DNA of 64,000 nucleotides from Aristolochia californica (Eukaryota > Streptophyta > Magnoliopsida > Piperales > Aristolochiaceae). Below the pieces are notes generated by a model. That model did no database searches. It saw only the letters and a program-made list of their open reading frames with translations, and had not been told where the DNA came from. Both the position numbers and the translations under genes were made by a program. Numbering within the stretch: the first letter of the stretch is position 1; each line of letters opens with the position of its first letter. Below, piece after piece: positions 49,814 to 61,015 of the stretch. The stretch is from contig JARWKL010000001.1 of assembly GCA_029961685.1 (NCBI GenBank), forward strand, positions 59,879,314 to 59,943,313. The letters run 5' to 3'.

Positions 49814-52730
49814 ATAGATGGGAGTTTTTTCTTTAATCTTTATCGGCCTTTCTTGTTGTATCTGGGGAAAATATATGTATAGTGATTGAAAATTGCCCTT
49901 TTATCAAAAAACGTTACTGAAAAACCCTCTGGTGCCTGCTGCCAGTTTCTTCCAATTCATTCTCTGTGCTTCAAAGAACCCAGGAGCTCCATTAGAGGCT
50001 TCACGGAAACGAAAGCGCTTGTCACGAGCTCTCTGGAATTCCAAAGGTGTCAATTTCCTTTTAAAGCTGCCTGATGAGTCAAAATATTCGGAGAGGGAGG
50101 AGAGGCTGCCATGGTCAAGCCACCGCCTACCAATTCACCAGGTGATTTTCATGGGGATGTACAAGTTTGAATGGACCAGAGTAAATTTCCCTGTTAAAAC
50201 ATGGAACAAGACAAGTCAAGTTTCGGTATCAGTTTGCTTTGAATAAAAACAATCCTTGATTTCTAAAGTAAAATTATGACAAGAGAAGATGACATTAGCT
50301 TCCAATTGAAATGGTCTCCATTAGAATTAGGTCAGACGTTGTGGGAATCCAGAAGACACAAAAGTAGGTCACCTACCCTTTTAAGGAATTTTTACTTTGC
50401 CAACATTATTTTAGAGTTCTACAAACTTGACTTGAATTATTTGGGTGAGCCAATTGGCCTTAGTTGCCAAAAGTAACTTGTCTCTTCTATGGAATTTCAT
50501 TCCTAGAAGGCTTCTAAGAGCAAGAGAAAGAGAGAGATGACTTAGCTAGGACCCAAAGGAAGAATCAATTCATTTTCAACTAGAATTAGGCAATTTAGAG
50601 CATGTTGTTTCCTTATAAAATCATTATCTAATGAGGGTGTTACATATCGAAAATTTTACACACCTTAGTTAATATATTCGCCTTATTTATGCTACAACTT
50701 AAGTTACAATTGGGCATAGCCTCCTTTTTTTTCAAACTAATTTTTAAATGATAAAAAATATAAATATTTATAATTTTTTTACTTATTTTAGCCAAAGTTA
50801 AAATAAAAAATCAAATTAACGAGTAATTTGTAACTGTTTCAAAAGAAGTGAAGGAAGAAGAGCGAAAATGTTTGAGTCCAAGGGGTTACTAAACTGAGAT
50901 TATCAAATGATTATGATTGTGATTGTGAGTAATTATTCTACAATATATGTGGAATAAATATGATGCCATTATTGTCATTATCTTTCGTGTCGATAACCTA
51001 CCCATGATAGGTAGAGTTTGTATAATCCTTGTTTTAATTTTTTTTTTTTTTTTTTTTTGTGTTTTGTTTCCGTCATGATACAATTCTGATTTGAGTTCAT
51101 GTGGAATTGTAGAATCTGATATCATGAGTTGCTTTTCGAGTACCAAGATAATTGATAATACTAATGAAATATCTTTGAGTCTACTTCCTTAAAAAGACAA
51201 GAAGCTTCATATCGAAAGATAACAAGGTGGGTGGTCCTTGGCTTTTTTCCTGTGTGTCCTAGAAAAAAAAAAAATTTTCTCTCCGTTTTATATAAACTAA
51301 TATAGTTTACTATTTCCTATTCCCGAATTTTTTAAAGGATATCGATTTTATTAGGGCTATCAATTTTACCCGATTATTTATCTTATTTTATAATAGCAAG
51401 GCCCTTTTGGTAGTGATACCAAAGCTTGATTCCACTACCAAAACCTACTATTTATTATTGTTTCACTAACTTGGAGACATGATAAATGATGCCCTTCCCA
51501 AAAGAATACATAATACTTAAATGATTGACCTAAAAACAATATGTTGCTTCTGGAAAAGATCTATTTTCCTTCGTCAAGCATTCGCAGTACAAAATAATTC
51601 TTCTTCTTCTTCTTCTTTCTTCCTTTCTTTCTTTTTATTTTTTAATATAACATTTGATATGAATGTCTTGAGTTAGCTTGTGTTTGACTCAGTTATGCCC
51701 ACAACTTTTGATTTTTTTTTCTCAAATTCAAACCCTTTTTTAACTTGTCTTCCCTTCTTTCCATGAGAAGGAAGCCACCCCCTACTTTAAGACTAGTAAA
51801 CATTTCAAGGTTATGTCACATAATAACGTTACATTCTTTTGTTGAAGAAAGATAACTGAAAAGCAAGTGATGTGATCTTCCAACGACTCCTTGGAAGACC
51901 CTATTTCTCATATCCCATAAACCATAAAAATGGATCTTCCACAATTAAATTCCACTCAAACAATATTACCCTTTTATGAAAAATAATATTTTCCAAAAAT
52001 AAAATTTTTTATTTATATAAAAAAATTTAAAAATAATATTACATATAAATAATAATAATAATAATATGAAAAATAAATAAAAAACCCTTTTTTTTTTTTT
52101 GTCAAAACACAATAATTGCAGCTTTTGACGTTTTTCTCTCTCTCTTATAAACCCTATTCAACACTCACACGCAAACTACTTTGACCATAAAAAAAATAAA
52201 AAAATAAAAAATAAAAAAAATAAAAAGTAGATAAATAATTAATGAGGATAGTAAAAACAGGGGAAAGAATAAGCTGCGTTTTAGCCCTGCTGTCTATCTC
52301 TCAAGGGGTGGGAGCCGATTTTTTCATGGAATCTTCCGGGCCCACTTTTTTATTTTTAATAAATCCCATTTTTTATTATTATTATTTTATAAAAAATAAT
52401 TCTTGCCCTTTTGTATACGGAAGCCGGTCACGTACGTCAATGCTCGAGCGTGGGCGAGCTGGAGTTAAAAGAGTAGCACCCCATCGTGCACGGTGCCTCC
52501 CACTAGTATTTTTAATACCGAAATTACCCTTGAATTCATCACTCTACTACGTCGATGTGCCATTAGGGTTAGGTGGATCGTGGCTTGTAAAGAGGCACGG
52601 AATCTATTCCTATTTAATGTTTTTATTAAACGCGGACGTACGAGTTGGAAGAATTTCAGTGCAACTCAATGTTCTTTTATGTTTAAATTACGAAAATGCC
52701 CTTACACGTAACCTTCATGGTCTTATGGCT
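49814..52730. other. Intergenic, AT-rich
   Basis: No supported gene. The region has A/T homopolymers (for example T run at 51040-51058), a (CTT)n stretch near 51600, and short ATT/AAT repeats near 52040-52060. Frames at 49886-50246 and 52242-52736 show no family motif. Confidence 0.5.
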
Positions 52731-53127
52731 ATTTAATTAAAAAATTATTTTATTATCGAAACGATCTTTCAATAATAACTTCTCATTGGTCGGAGAATAT
52801 TTTTCTTAAATGTGTCAAAAATCTCTTCAAAATAGAGTAAATAGGTAAAAATATTTTAAAAAATTCACGCAAACAAATAATTATTATCTAAAAGAGCAAT
52901 TTACAACTATCATAGGGATAGAGATGGTATGAGTAATTTTTAAAATTTTATTAAATCGGTATAGGAATAAATAGATTAATATGCAATCATTATTTTAAAA
53001 AATAAAAAAATTAATTAAACCCAAATCATAAAATTAGTTAGAGAAATTGAAATGGATGTTAATAGGGACCAAAAAGGTTGCATACTAGGAGTGTGGGTGT
53101 GACCAACAAAGAAATGGTTCAAAACGG
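52731..53127. repeat. Direct segmental duplication, copy 1
   Basis: This stretch, from ATTTAATTAA to GACCAACAAAGAAATGG, is repeated at 53471-53886. Shared landmarks include CGAAACGATCTTTCAATAAT, CTCATTGGTCGGAGAATATT, AGAGATGGTATGAGTAATTT and TGGGTGTGACCAACAAAG. Copies differ by scattered substitutions and small indels. Confidence 0.88.
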
Positions 53128-53342
53128 TAGTTTTCGTACCTAACAGATCGGTCTTTTGGATGTATTGGCTAACCGCTGTCTTGGTATCAAAGTTGGGCAC
53201 GCCACATACCGCATTCGAATCCCGTGAGAGGCGGTAGAGAATGGGCGGGGTGGGTGTTAGAGTAGTTCTGTCCACTTTTGTAGGTGGTAGCTTTTCGCAC
53301 CTAACAGATCAATTTTTTTGGTGTATTGGCTAGCCATTGTCA
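53125..53342 (+). mobile_element. Possible decayed TRIM-like element
   Basis: Two direct repeats of 57-58 bp lie at 53125-53181 and 53285-53342 (shared CCTAACAGATC and GTATTGGCTA). The second starts TG and ends CA like an LTR. Directly after the first comes TGGTATCAAAG, one mismatch from the copia primer site TGGTATCAGAG. The interior of about 100 bp does not code and includes ATTCGAATCCC, a phrase similar to one in the intact TRIM at 12819-13148. I found no matching target duplication, and the first repeat has lost its TG/CA ends, so the call is tentative. A tRNA-derived SINE is the main alternative. Confidence 0.5.
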
Positions 53343-53470
53343 TATATAATAGGTAAAAAAGGCCTATAGATATACAAAATATGTTTTAATTAAAATTTTG
53401 GTTTAAAAGTAATTTTTTTAATAATTTAACAAAAACTAAAGAAAGTAAATGAAAACCAACATAGGATTCT

Positions 53471-53886
53471 ATTTAATTAAAAATTTTAGCTAACCAAAAA
53501 TTATTTTATTACCGAAACGATCTTTCAATAATAACTTCTCATTGGTCGGAGAATATTTTTCTTAAATTTGTCAAAAATCTCTTCAAAATAGAGTAAATAA
53601 GTAAAAATATTTTTAAAAAATCTCACAAACAAATAATTATTATCTAAAAGAGCAATTTACACCTATCATAGGGATAGAGATGGTATGAGTAATTTTTAAA
53701 ATTTTATTAAATTGGTATAGGAATAAATAGATTTAATATGTAATCACTATTTAAAAAAATAAAAAAAATTAATTAAACCCAAATCATAAAATTAAAGTTT
53801 GAGAAGAGAAATTACAAAGGATGTTAATAAGGGTCAAAAGACAAGGAGTGTGGGTGTGACCAACAAAGAAATGGCTAAAAACGGGT
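53471..53886. repeat. Direct segmental duplication, copy 2
   Basis: Second copy of the block at 52731-53127, same orientation, starting about 740-760 bp further on. It has an extra 15-20 bp near its left end (TTTTAGCTAACC). Confidence 0.88.
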
Positions 53887-54817
53887 GGGGGTGGCTAGAG
53901 AGTCACCCATTAAACACTGATGCTTACGTAAACTCTCTAATCTCTGGTTTTTTTTAGTGTTTGGGTGGGTTATGCAAGTCACCATCTTCCAAGGGCATTT
54001 TGGTAAAAACGTAAAACCAGAACTGTAAATTTCTCTGAAAATGGAAGATCTGCAAAATCTTCAAAGGCATCACGTAAAGGTCGCAGCAGTTTTGTCATTT
54101 ACTCCGATTCCAACTCAGTGTCCATCGTTTTGAAGACAGGTAGGTCTCTCACCCCATTAATGAACCCTCGTAGTTGTGAAATACCCATAATACCCTTGTA
54201 GGGGTTTTAAGTAAATTTCAGAATGAATAAACTAACCTTTAAGATTGGCATTAGTAATGTTAATTATTAGGGTTTTTAGACTAGATATATAGGAGGTTCA
54301 GTTGGTTTCAATGGTTAAATATTGGAGAAACCATAAACCCTGATCCTAAGAAAATCTAAGAAAAAATTAGCCTAATCCAAATCTAATAATCAGCCAAATT
54401 TAAGGGGTATTTTGGTCTTTTAAAACCTTGGATTGGATGCATCCCTAATTTCCAGCTATGAGAATGAGATCACCTCCTTTCAACAACAAAATCAATTCAG
54501 ACCTTGCCTCTTGTCTCTGGGGACTCCACTTGTAAATAGAGGGCCATGGGATGGGCAGAAGGATAATTTAATTCCCACGAAAGACCGTTTGGACGCTTGG
54601 TCGGTTGGGTCGAGAGGGGAGGGGGGAAAAGCTGGAGTCGGGCCACAGGGAAACGAAGATGAAAATCCAGACGCGACTTTTTAGCTGCATTTGATTGTTT
54701 TCTTTTTAAAACCTTTTTCCTAAAACCCGTCGATTCTCCGTTTGTTAAAATGCGTCAAAGAGGAGTTTGAGTCTCGTTTACGCCAAATGCCTCGTCCCAT
54801 TCTGCGAACCGCATTAC

Positions 54818-54824
54818 TATAAAG
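54818..54824 (+). promoter_or_regulatory. Probable TATA box of the NAC gene
   Basis: TATAAAG in a GC-richer context, about 470 bp before the chosen start codon, with a CT-rich leader-like stretch from about 54850. A transcript start near 54850 would be expected. Confidence 0.5.
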
Positions 54825-55123
54825 GAGCGTCGCTTTTCTTGTGCACACCCATCTGTCTCTCATCACTCCTCTTAACCCCCCTTTCTTTCTTCCTTCTTCT
54901 TCCTCTCCCTCGTTCTTGTTCTTCGTCTTCGTCTTCTCAGGCCACAAGAACTAGACACGCCTCCTTTTGGTATTCTGGGGAGCTAGATTAGAGGGAGTTA
55001 GATATAGGGTGTTGGACTTTTGCTGAGGTTTCCAGTGACATCTTTTGGTGTTTTTTCTTGTTCTTCTTCTTCTTAGGTTACGAAAACTAGATACTGTTTT
55101 TTTTTTTTTTTTTATATATTGTA

Positions 55124-55245
55124 ATGAACTTGGGTGGTTTGTCCTCTTTGGTGTTGGATTGCGGGAGATAAAATCATGGGTGCGTTGAGTCCTGAGTGCA
55201 ATGGGGGTCTTCGAATTTGGGGATGACGGGAAATGGGTTGTGTGA
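55124..55245 (+). promoter_or_regulatory. Cluster of upstream ORFs in the NAC leader
   Basis: Three short ATG-started frames precede the main start: 55124-55171 (15 residues), 55176-55226 (16 residues) and 55201-55245 (14 residues). The stop of the second overlaps, as ATGA, an ATG at 55223 that is in frame with the NAC protein. If the leader is not spliced here, ribosomes must pass or re-initiate after these frames. Confidence 0.6.
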
Positions 55246-55288
55246 GTTGGTGAAGAGAGAGGGAGCTTGGGATTGTGGGGATTTGCGG

Positions 55289-56472
55289 ATGGAGAAGCCG
55301 AATTTTTTTGCGAATGGAGTAGTGAGGTTACCTCCTGGTTTTAGGTTCCAACCGACGGACGAGGAGCTTGTTGTTGAGTACCTCAAGAGGAAGGTGTTCT
55401 CTTGCCCTCTGCCTGCTTCGATCATCCCGGAGATCGATGTGAGCAAGTTTGATCCCTGGGACTTGCCTGGTGAGTTGAAAATTTTCCCAGGTTTTCTGCT
55501 GCTGTTCTTACCTTTCTTTCTTTCTTTCTTTCTTTTGGCATCATGATGTTGGCTCTTTCTTATATAGAGCTCATCTTGTTCATTCATACATGTTGAGATG
55601 ATGGCTCCCAAAATATATAGAGTTGCCTGTGGCTTTAGATTCTTCGAAAGCCAAATTGCTTATTTCCTCCGAATGCACCGAAATGCGCTTTGCCAAAATG
55701 TTCTTGAGCACGCTGTAACGATTAGGGTTCTTTTCTTTTAGGGAATTCGGAGCGAGAAAGGTATTTCTTCACTAAGAGAGAAGCCAAATACCCAAATGGA
55801 AATCGAGCCAATAGGGCTACTGGTTCGGGCTTCTGGAAGGCGACCGGTAAAGATAAGCAGATTGTAGCTTCGAGAACCAATCAGTTGGTGGGGGTGAAGA
55901 AAGTTTTGGTTTTCTATAGGGCGAACCCCCCAAAGGGCTCCAGGACTGATTGGATTATGCACGAGTACCGCCTCTCGGATGCCGTTGCCAGAGCCTGCAT
56001 TTCTCCTCAGAGGAAAAACTCCATGCAAGTATGTTCCTATTCTCATTGAAAGTCTGAAACATGCTCTGATCTCCTAATCCCTTTACAGTTTCCCTGTGCA
56101 AGCTCTTAAGTTAGAGCAACCTTTTAGATAATTCCCCGATTGGTTCTTAATAGTTTTTTCACTGTTGCTCTTCAGAGTTCCTTTATGCCAATGGAGGACT
56201 GGGTGCTTTGTCGGATATTTCTGAAAAAAAGAAGCAACAGAGATGCTGAAGAAGAGCTCATCCACCCCTGCATTCAGAACAGATTCAGGGACCAAGGTTC
56301 AGCTAGAGTTGCTGTCATCGACTTCATGAACCGAAGAAACAACCAAATGAATGATGCATCATCTGATTCAGAAGCCAGCGGCATAACTGAACTTTCTTCT
56401 ACTGGGTCTGTGAATGAAGAGATAACTAGCTTCAATAGCAACTCTTCTTCATCCCCTGGAAGGGAAGCGTAG
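55289..56472 (+). CDS. NAC083: NAC domain transcription factor, NAC083/VNI2-like
   Basis: Three exons, 55289-55469, 55742-56028 and 56176-56472, give 254 residues. The NAC domain follows the usual A-E blocks: A with [20 protein letters not shown] with [17 protein letters not shown] with [18 protein letters not shown] then [17 protein letters not shown] with [20 protein letters not shown] and [11 protein letters not shown] with [13 protein letters not shown]. The C-terminal part is Ser/Asn-rich and acidic ([31 protein letters not shown]), as in the plant NAC083/VNI2 clade. In Arabidopsis that protein represses xylem vessel formation with VND7 and links ABA and leaf ageing; this is family knowledge. 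The two introns sit at the canonical NAC positions. A start at 55223 would add 22 residues with no counterpart in the family as I know it, so 55289 is preferred. Confidence 0.92.
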
Positions 56473-59440
56473 GACCTGTTTCATCGTACCGGAAAAGGCC
56501 ATTGGAAAGCGAAGAATAATAACCATCAGAGGCTTCTTTAACTCCAGCTCTAAATCCCACTAGTCCCTCTGTTGTCTTTCCAATGTTGACAGCTTAAAAA
56601 GATGAGGCTCAGGGAGAATTGCCTAGTTTTAACATGAAAAAATTGCAAGACTCTGGTTGTTTTTGTTGTCAAAGCCCCAAAATTTTAAATCAAAATGATG
56701 GACCCTTCTCTCTGTGCATCAAAACCCTACACTTGTTTTTGATATTCTCTGAATCAGTTCAGACCAATTTGAAAAGAAAAAAGGTTGCAGTTGCAGTTGC
56801 AGTTGGGTATCGAAATAAAGTATTTTTTTTTTCTTTCCTCATCAAAAGGCGAATGATTTTCTTGCAAAAGAAGTGATACCAGTGGAAGGAAAGATTGAGG
56901 AAAGAGGGAAAAGAAAGAAGAGAGCATATTTTTATCTGCAACGTGTAGTGTGTCAAAAGAGATGCCGCAGGAGAATAAGTTGGGTTGTGTGGGGAATCCA
57001 TTAACGGCATCTGTTTCACATGCAGGCAACTATTTGAAAATACGAATGAAATCATCCAGAGAATTCAATTTCAGAAATCATGTTATGGTTCGGAAAGAAA
57101 TGGGTCAACAAGAACCAAAGGTGTGTGATATGAGCTCATCATGACTAGGGAGAGAGACTTTTGGTTGGTTCTTGTTGCTTCTTACACGCCATCCTCCACC
57201 CTTCCATCCATCCCTCATATCTAATCTTCACGAATTACGAAACTAGTATTTGCAATGATATGGGTTTCTTAGTAGATTGACTACAACTAGTATTAGGATA
57301 ATAAAAAAGGCGCGACGTCAAGAGTGACAAGGCTGCCTAAAAGAATGCCGACCAGAGTTCCTTGTGAGCCTGGTTTGGAATCATCTTCCCTGCCTGATTG
57401 CACTGCTTCACGTCACCCTTTGAAACTTCCTTTTCTTCTTTTCACTCCGCAGAGGTGTGAACCGGAAGGATCGGCTGACTTGGTCGACGGCTTTGTCAAT
57501 CACGTGGGGTGACCGGCAGACCACTGCCCGGCACTCAATTTTGGACTTTTTAAGCCTAGCAGATGAGGACGATTGGATAAAAAAGGGTAGGTGGTGAGGC
57601 AAGCGGGTCCTCCTGTTCTATGTCACAGTTTGGGAGATCTGGGAGTTGCAGAGGGATCCGATAATAGGACCCACTGTAGTTGACTGCAGATGAGATGCCA
57701 TTTAATGGATTCCTGAAGCCTCCCCCTCTGGGTCCTCATCGGAGTCGGTCATATTCGGATTGGATTGAAATACCCTTTTGTATGGTTCCAAACGTTAACG
57801 CCATTTATTTTCCGCTCTCCTGGCTTCCCAAAACTCCATTTTGGTTTCTGTGACTCTGGACTCGAATCCGGTATCATAACCACTCGGCGAAGATATATTT
57901 CACCAATTCCGCAGTCGAAGCAAGATGGAGCTTAATCTAGTTTGTTTGAGTCAGATTGAGGCAGACCCTGTTAAACAATCTGTTCATTTGCATTAAAATC
58001 TGAGTCAACCTGATTAAACGTAAACCGATGTTTTAGACTAACCTTACAATGAGGAAGGTGAGCCTCTGCCTCCTGCACTGGAAATGAAACCCATTTGATG
58101 CCAGTTCTTTGTTGGGGAATTCTTTGACAGATGCGGGAGAAATCAGGATGTAAATGGTCGACAGAGGAGTTCCACTTTTCTCCAGCATAAAATTCAAGAT
58201 CATGTAGTTATCAGGTTGGAGTGGCATCTGTCAAGCAAGTTGTTTTCACCTAAACATAAAAGACAAAGAGAAAAAAACCAGTTGATACCTGCAATAGACC
58301 GGTTGACAAATGAAGACGGCAGTGGAGTTATATAAGTCTGATGGGCTAGAAAATAGTCACCTCAAAATTTCACAAGAGAAGATAAGGCAAACCATTTTCA
58401 CGGTGTTATTTACCTGTCTGGATTATCAGAATCAGAATCACCATTCATTTTCATAATCAGTCATGATAAATAAATAGTTATAAACATGGTAGATTACAGA
58501 AGGATCCTATCGGCGGTAATGAAAGATGACCAAACTATGAAACCCAATCCAGTGGAGAAAACTAATCAACTCCAGAATATCACAATGGTCAGCCTCCAAG
58601 CAGGATCTTCTCGCTTTATACGCACACCACAAATCAAGACAACTCTGATAAAGACAGCCTTTATCTGCTTTTCTCTTCTTATTGATTGCAAGGCATCTCC
58701 TGATTAAGAACATTAGTTCCTTGTGTAGGTAGCAATCTTCCACACCAGGCATGTTCATTTCCTAACAACCTATAACACCTTTCACACTTATCATAAACGG
58801 CCAAAATGGGATTTCTCACCCAAAATTCAGTGGCTACAGAATTCCCTTGATTCCTTAATTCTGATTCTTTCCACTAGAGAGACTTACACCACCAGTTTCT
58901 GAATCTTGTATGGATTACACCACCAGTTTCACAAGATTTTAAACACAAGCTCTTTTGTCTCAAAGAAAAAACTGAGAGTACTTTCATGGGCCTTTCCAAA
59001 ACAATTATATATATGTGCTTTGACTCAAATCTCCACATTAGTTTTTTTGTCATGCTTAGAAGCTGCAAATCTCTGTGCCTTGTCATGTTTGTCATACTGA
59101 GATCCTACCTCAATATCAATGGGATAAGCATATAATGCGATGATTTATCACATTATAGCGGTTATATATACCAAATTTCTCTGAAATCTAAACGAAAGTA
59201 TATACATATGTGGGTCGAGATTTTTACATGAAAACAAGAAACGATTCAAAAGAAGTCTCAAAAACAGAAATTTCACATGTTTGAAAACTAAGAGGAATAT
59301 TAGCAATGTACTAACTTTCAAACTAGAAGTTTTGATTTGATTAAATCAACACTTTCACAGTGTATAGATTTTATATCTAAGATGGGACATGTTTTTGTTC
59401 AGATAATTCCATTCTTTGATTTTATAACTAAAGAAGAACC
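56473..59440. other. NAC 3' flank and spacer
   Basis: The NAC 3' untranslated region comes first. 57300-57700 is GC-richer without a supported frame. Near 57850-57900 the minus strand has tRNA-like phrases (GCCGAGTGGTTA, GATTCGAGTCC) too close together for a real tRNA. 58048-58227 is a possible exon, listed separately. Confidence 0.4.
58048..58227 (-). other. Possible 180-nt exon of an unrecognised gene
   Basis: On the minus strand a 60-codon open frame is bounded by an acceptor-like TTGACAG and a donor-like GTAAGG, both in phase 0. It reads MPLQPDNYMILNFMLEKSG and on to RRQRLTFLI. Other pieces with splice-like ends lie upstream (58337-58289, and one ending near 58411), but their phases do not join into one frame. 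I do not recognise a family. It may be an exon of a gene spanning part of 58-63 kb, an old gene fragment, or chance. Confidence 0.3.
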
Positions 59441-59444
59441 ATGA

Positions 59445-61015
59445 AAATCTAAGGATATGAACCAAGCTCTGCTCCTAAAATGGTTATGGAAGTTCAATAC
59501 CCATTCTTCAAATCTTTGGAAGGAAATGGTTCTTGTCAAACTTGGTGGAGACACTCATTGGTGGATGTCAGGAGGTAATCGGAGAGGTCTATCTTCAATA
59601 TGGAGAGCATTATACCAACTGCTTCCAAAATTTTCCTCTATCAATAGATTCTATGTTGGAAACGACAGATCCCTCAAGTTTTGGGATGATTTGTGGAGGG
59701 GGCAGGTGCCGCTACAGATTGCCTTCAGAAGTCTTTTTCTCCTCTCTACTCGTAGAGACATATCAATACCCGATGCTTTTGAGGGGGGTGGTATGAGCCT
59801 ACACCCTAGAAGGGGTCTTTCGGATGTTGAGGCTCTGGAGGCCAGCCATTTGATGGATTCTATAATCTTGGTTAAAATTCGACCTTTGGAGGCAGACAAA
59901 CTCATTTGGTAGCGGGACAAAAGAGACACTTTCTCTGTATCATCTGCATATGGATACATTAATGGCTGGAATCTGTCTCAAAGGGAGCATGAGATCTATT
60001 TTGTATGACGTCTCTCTGCTCCTTCAAAGATAAAATTCTTCATGTAGAGTGCCTGTCAAAACAAGATTCTCTCGGCAAACGTGCTTAGAAGAAGAGGTCA
60101 CTCCTCAATCGATCTCCTGTGCCCTTTTTGCACCACTGAAGCTGAAACTACAAGCCACATTTTGCTACAATGCATATTCTCATGGAAAGTGTGGACTTCC
60201 ATTCTTAGTATGTTGGGGCTACAATTCTGCATGGCAGTTGATCTGATCTCTTTTAGTAAGTCGCTCATTGGTACTCCCCTGCCTGGCCTCAGAAAAGTAA
60301 TGCTCTCTGCTTGTGTTAGTTTCATTCAGTGGGGGCTTTGGAATGAATGCAATCGAAGACGATTTGATGCAAAAAGTGAATCTTCAAATCGGGTCGCAGA
60401 CCAAGTGGTTGAACATATTTCTTAGAAGCCTTTCTCCTCATTTGTGGGTACCCCTATTCGTGAAAATTGGAGAATTTGGGCAATGATGCACTTTGGGACA
60501 AAAGTTTCGGTTTTGCAGGAATGGATCCCTCCTGAACGTGTTTACCTTAAGTTGAACTTTTATGGTTCTTCTCTTGGTAATCCCGGGATCTCTGGTTTCG
60601 GAGGGGTTATTTCGGATCATTCCGATCAAGCTTTTCTCATATGCCGGCTCTTTAGGCATATCCGATTCTACGTCAGTTGAGCTTCATGGCTTCCTCTCCG
60701 GGCTCCGTGTTTTAAGAGACAAGTGCAGCGGTCCACTTCATATCGAAGGGGACTCAAAGGTGGTCATTGGATGGTGTGAGTGTGCATCTCCTCCCTCTTA
60801 GCGACATTGGGATATGTTTTGGGAGATTTTAGAAATTACTGCAATTTTATCTTGTATTTGGTCTCACATTCTAAGATCCGCAAATTCGGTAGCAGATGTG
60901 CTTGCCAAGCAGGGAGCTACCCTACAATCGTTTGTTGTTAGGGATCTGCTCCCTCCTCTTTTGTAATTCTCTTGTTAATATAAATACATCTTTATAAAAA
61001 AAAAAAAAAAAAAAC
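59445..61015 (+). mobile_element. 5'-truncated LINE retrotransposon with poly(A) tail
   Basis: The plus strand encodes the end of a plant LINE polyprotein in broken frames. First comes the post-RT region (MNQALLLKWLWKFNTHSSNLW, then RFYVGNDRSLKFWDDLW), then a zinc-binding motif (CPFCTTEAETTSHILLQCIF), then an RNase H-like domain (LKLNFYGSSLGNPG, VELHGFLSGL, IEGDSKVV, SVADVLAKQGA). In-frame stops occur at about 59911 and 59998, and the RNase H domain has a frameshift near 60650. The first catalytic Asp of the RNase H (normally NFDGS) is Tyr here. The 3' end runs into an A tract (about 60998-61015), marking target-primed insertion. The reverse transcriptase core and endonuclease are missing at the 5' end. 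No clear target duplication was found. The copy is dead. Confidence 0.9.

Noticed and set aside
54433..54684. 83-residue plus-strand frame upstream of the NAC gene
   Set aside because: No motif, and it ends before the likely TATA box; probably promoter DNA.
56950..57144. 64-residue frame in the NAC 3' flank
   Set aside because: No motif or splice link to the NAC coding exons; likely untranslated or intergenic.
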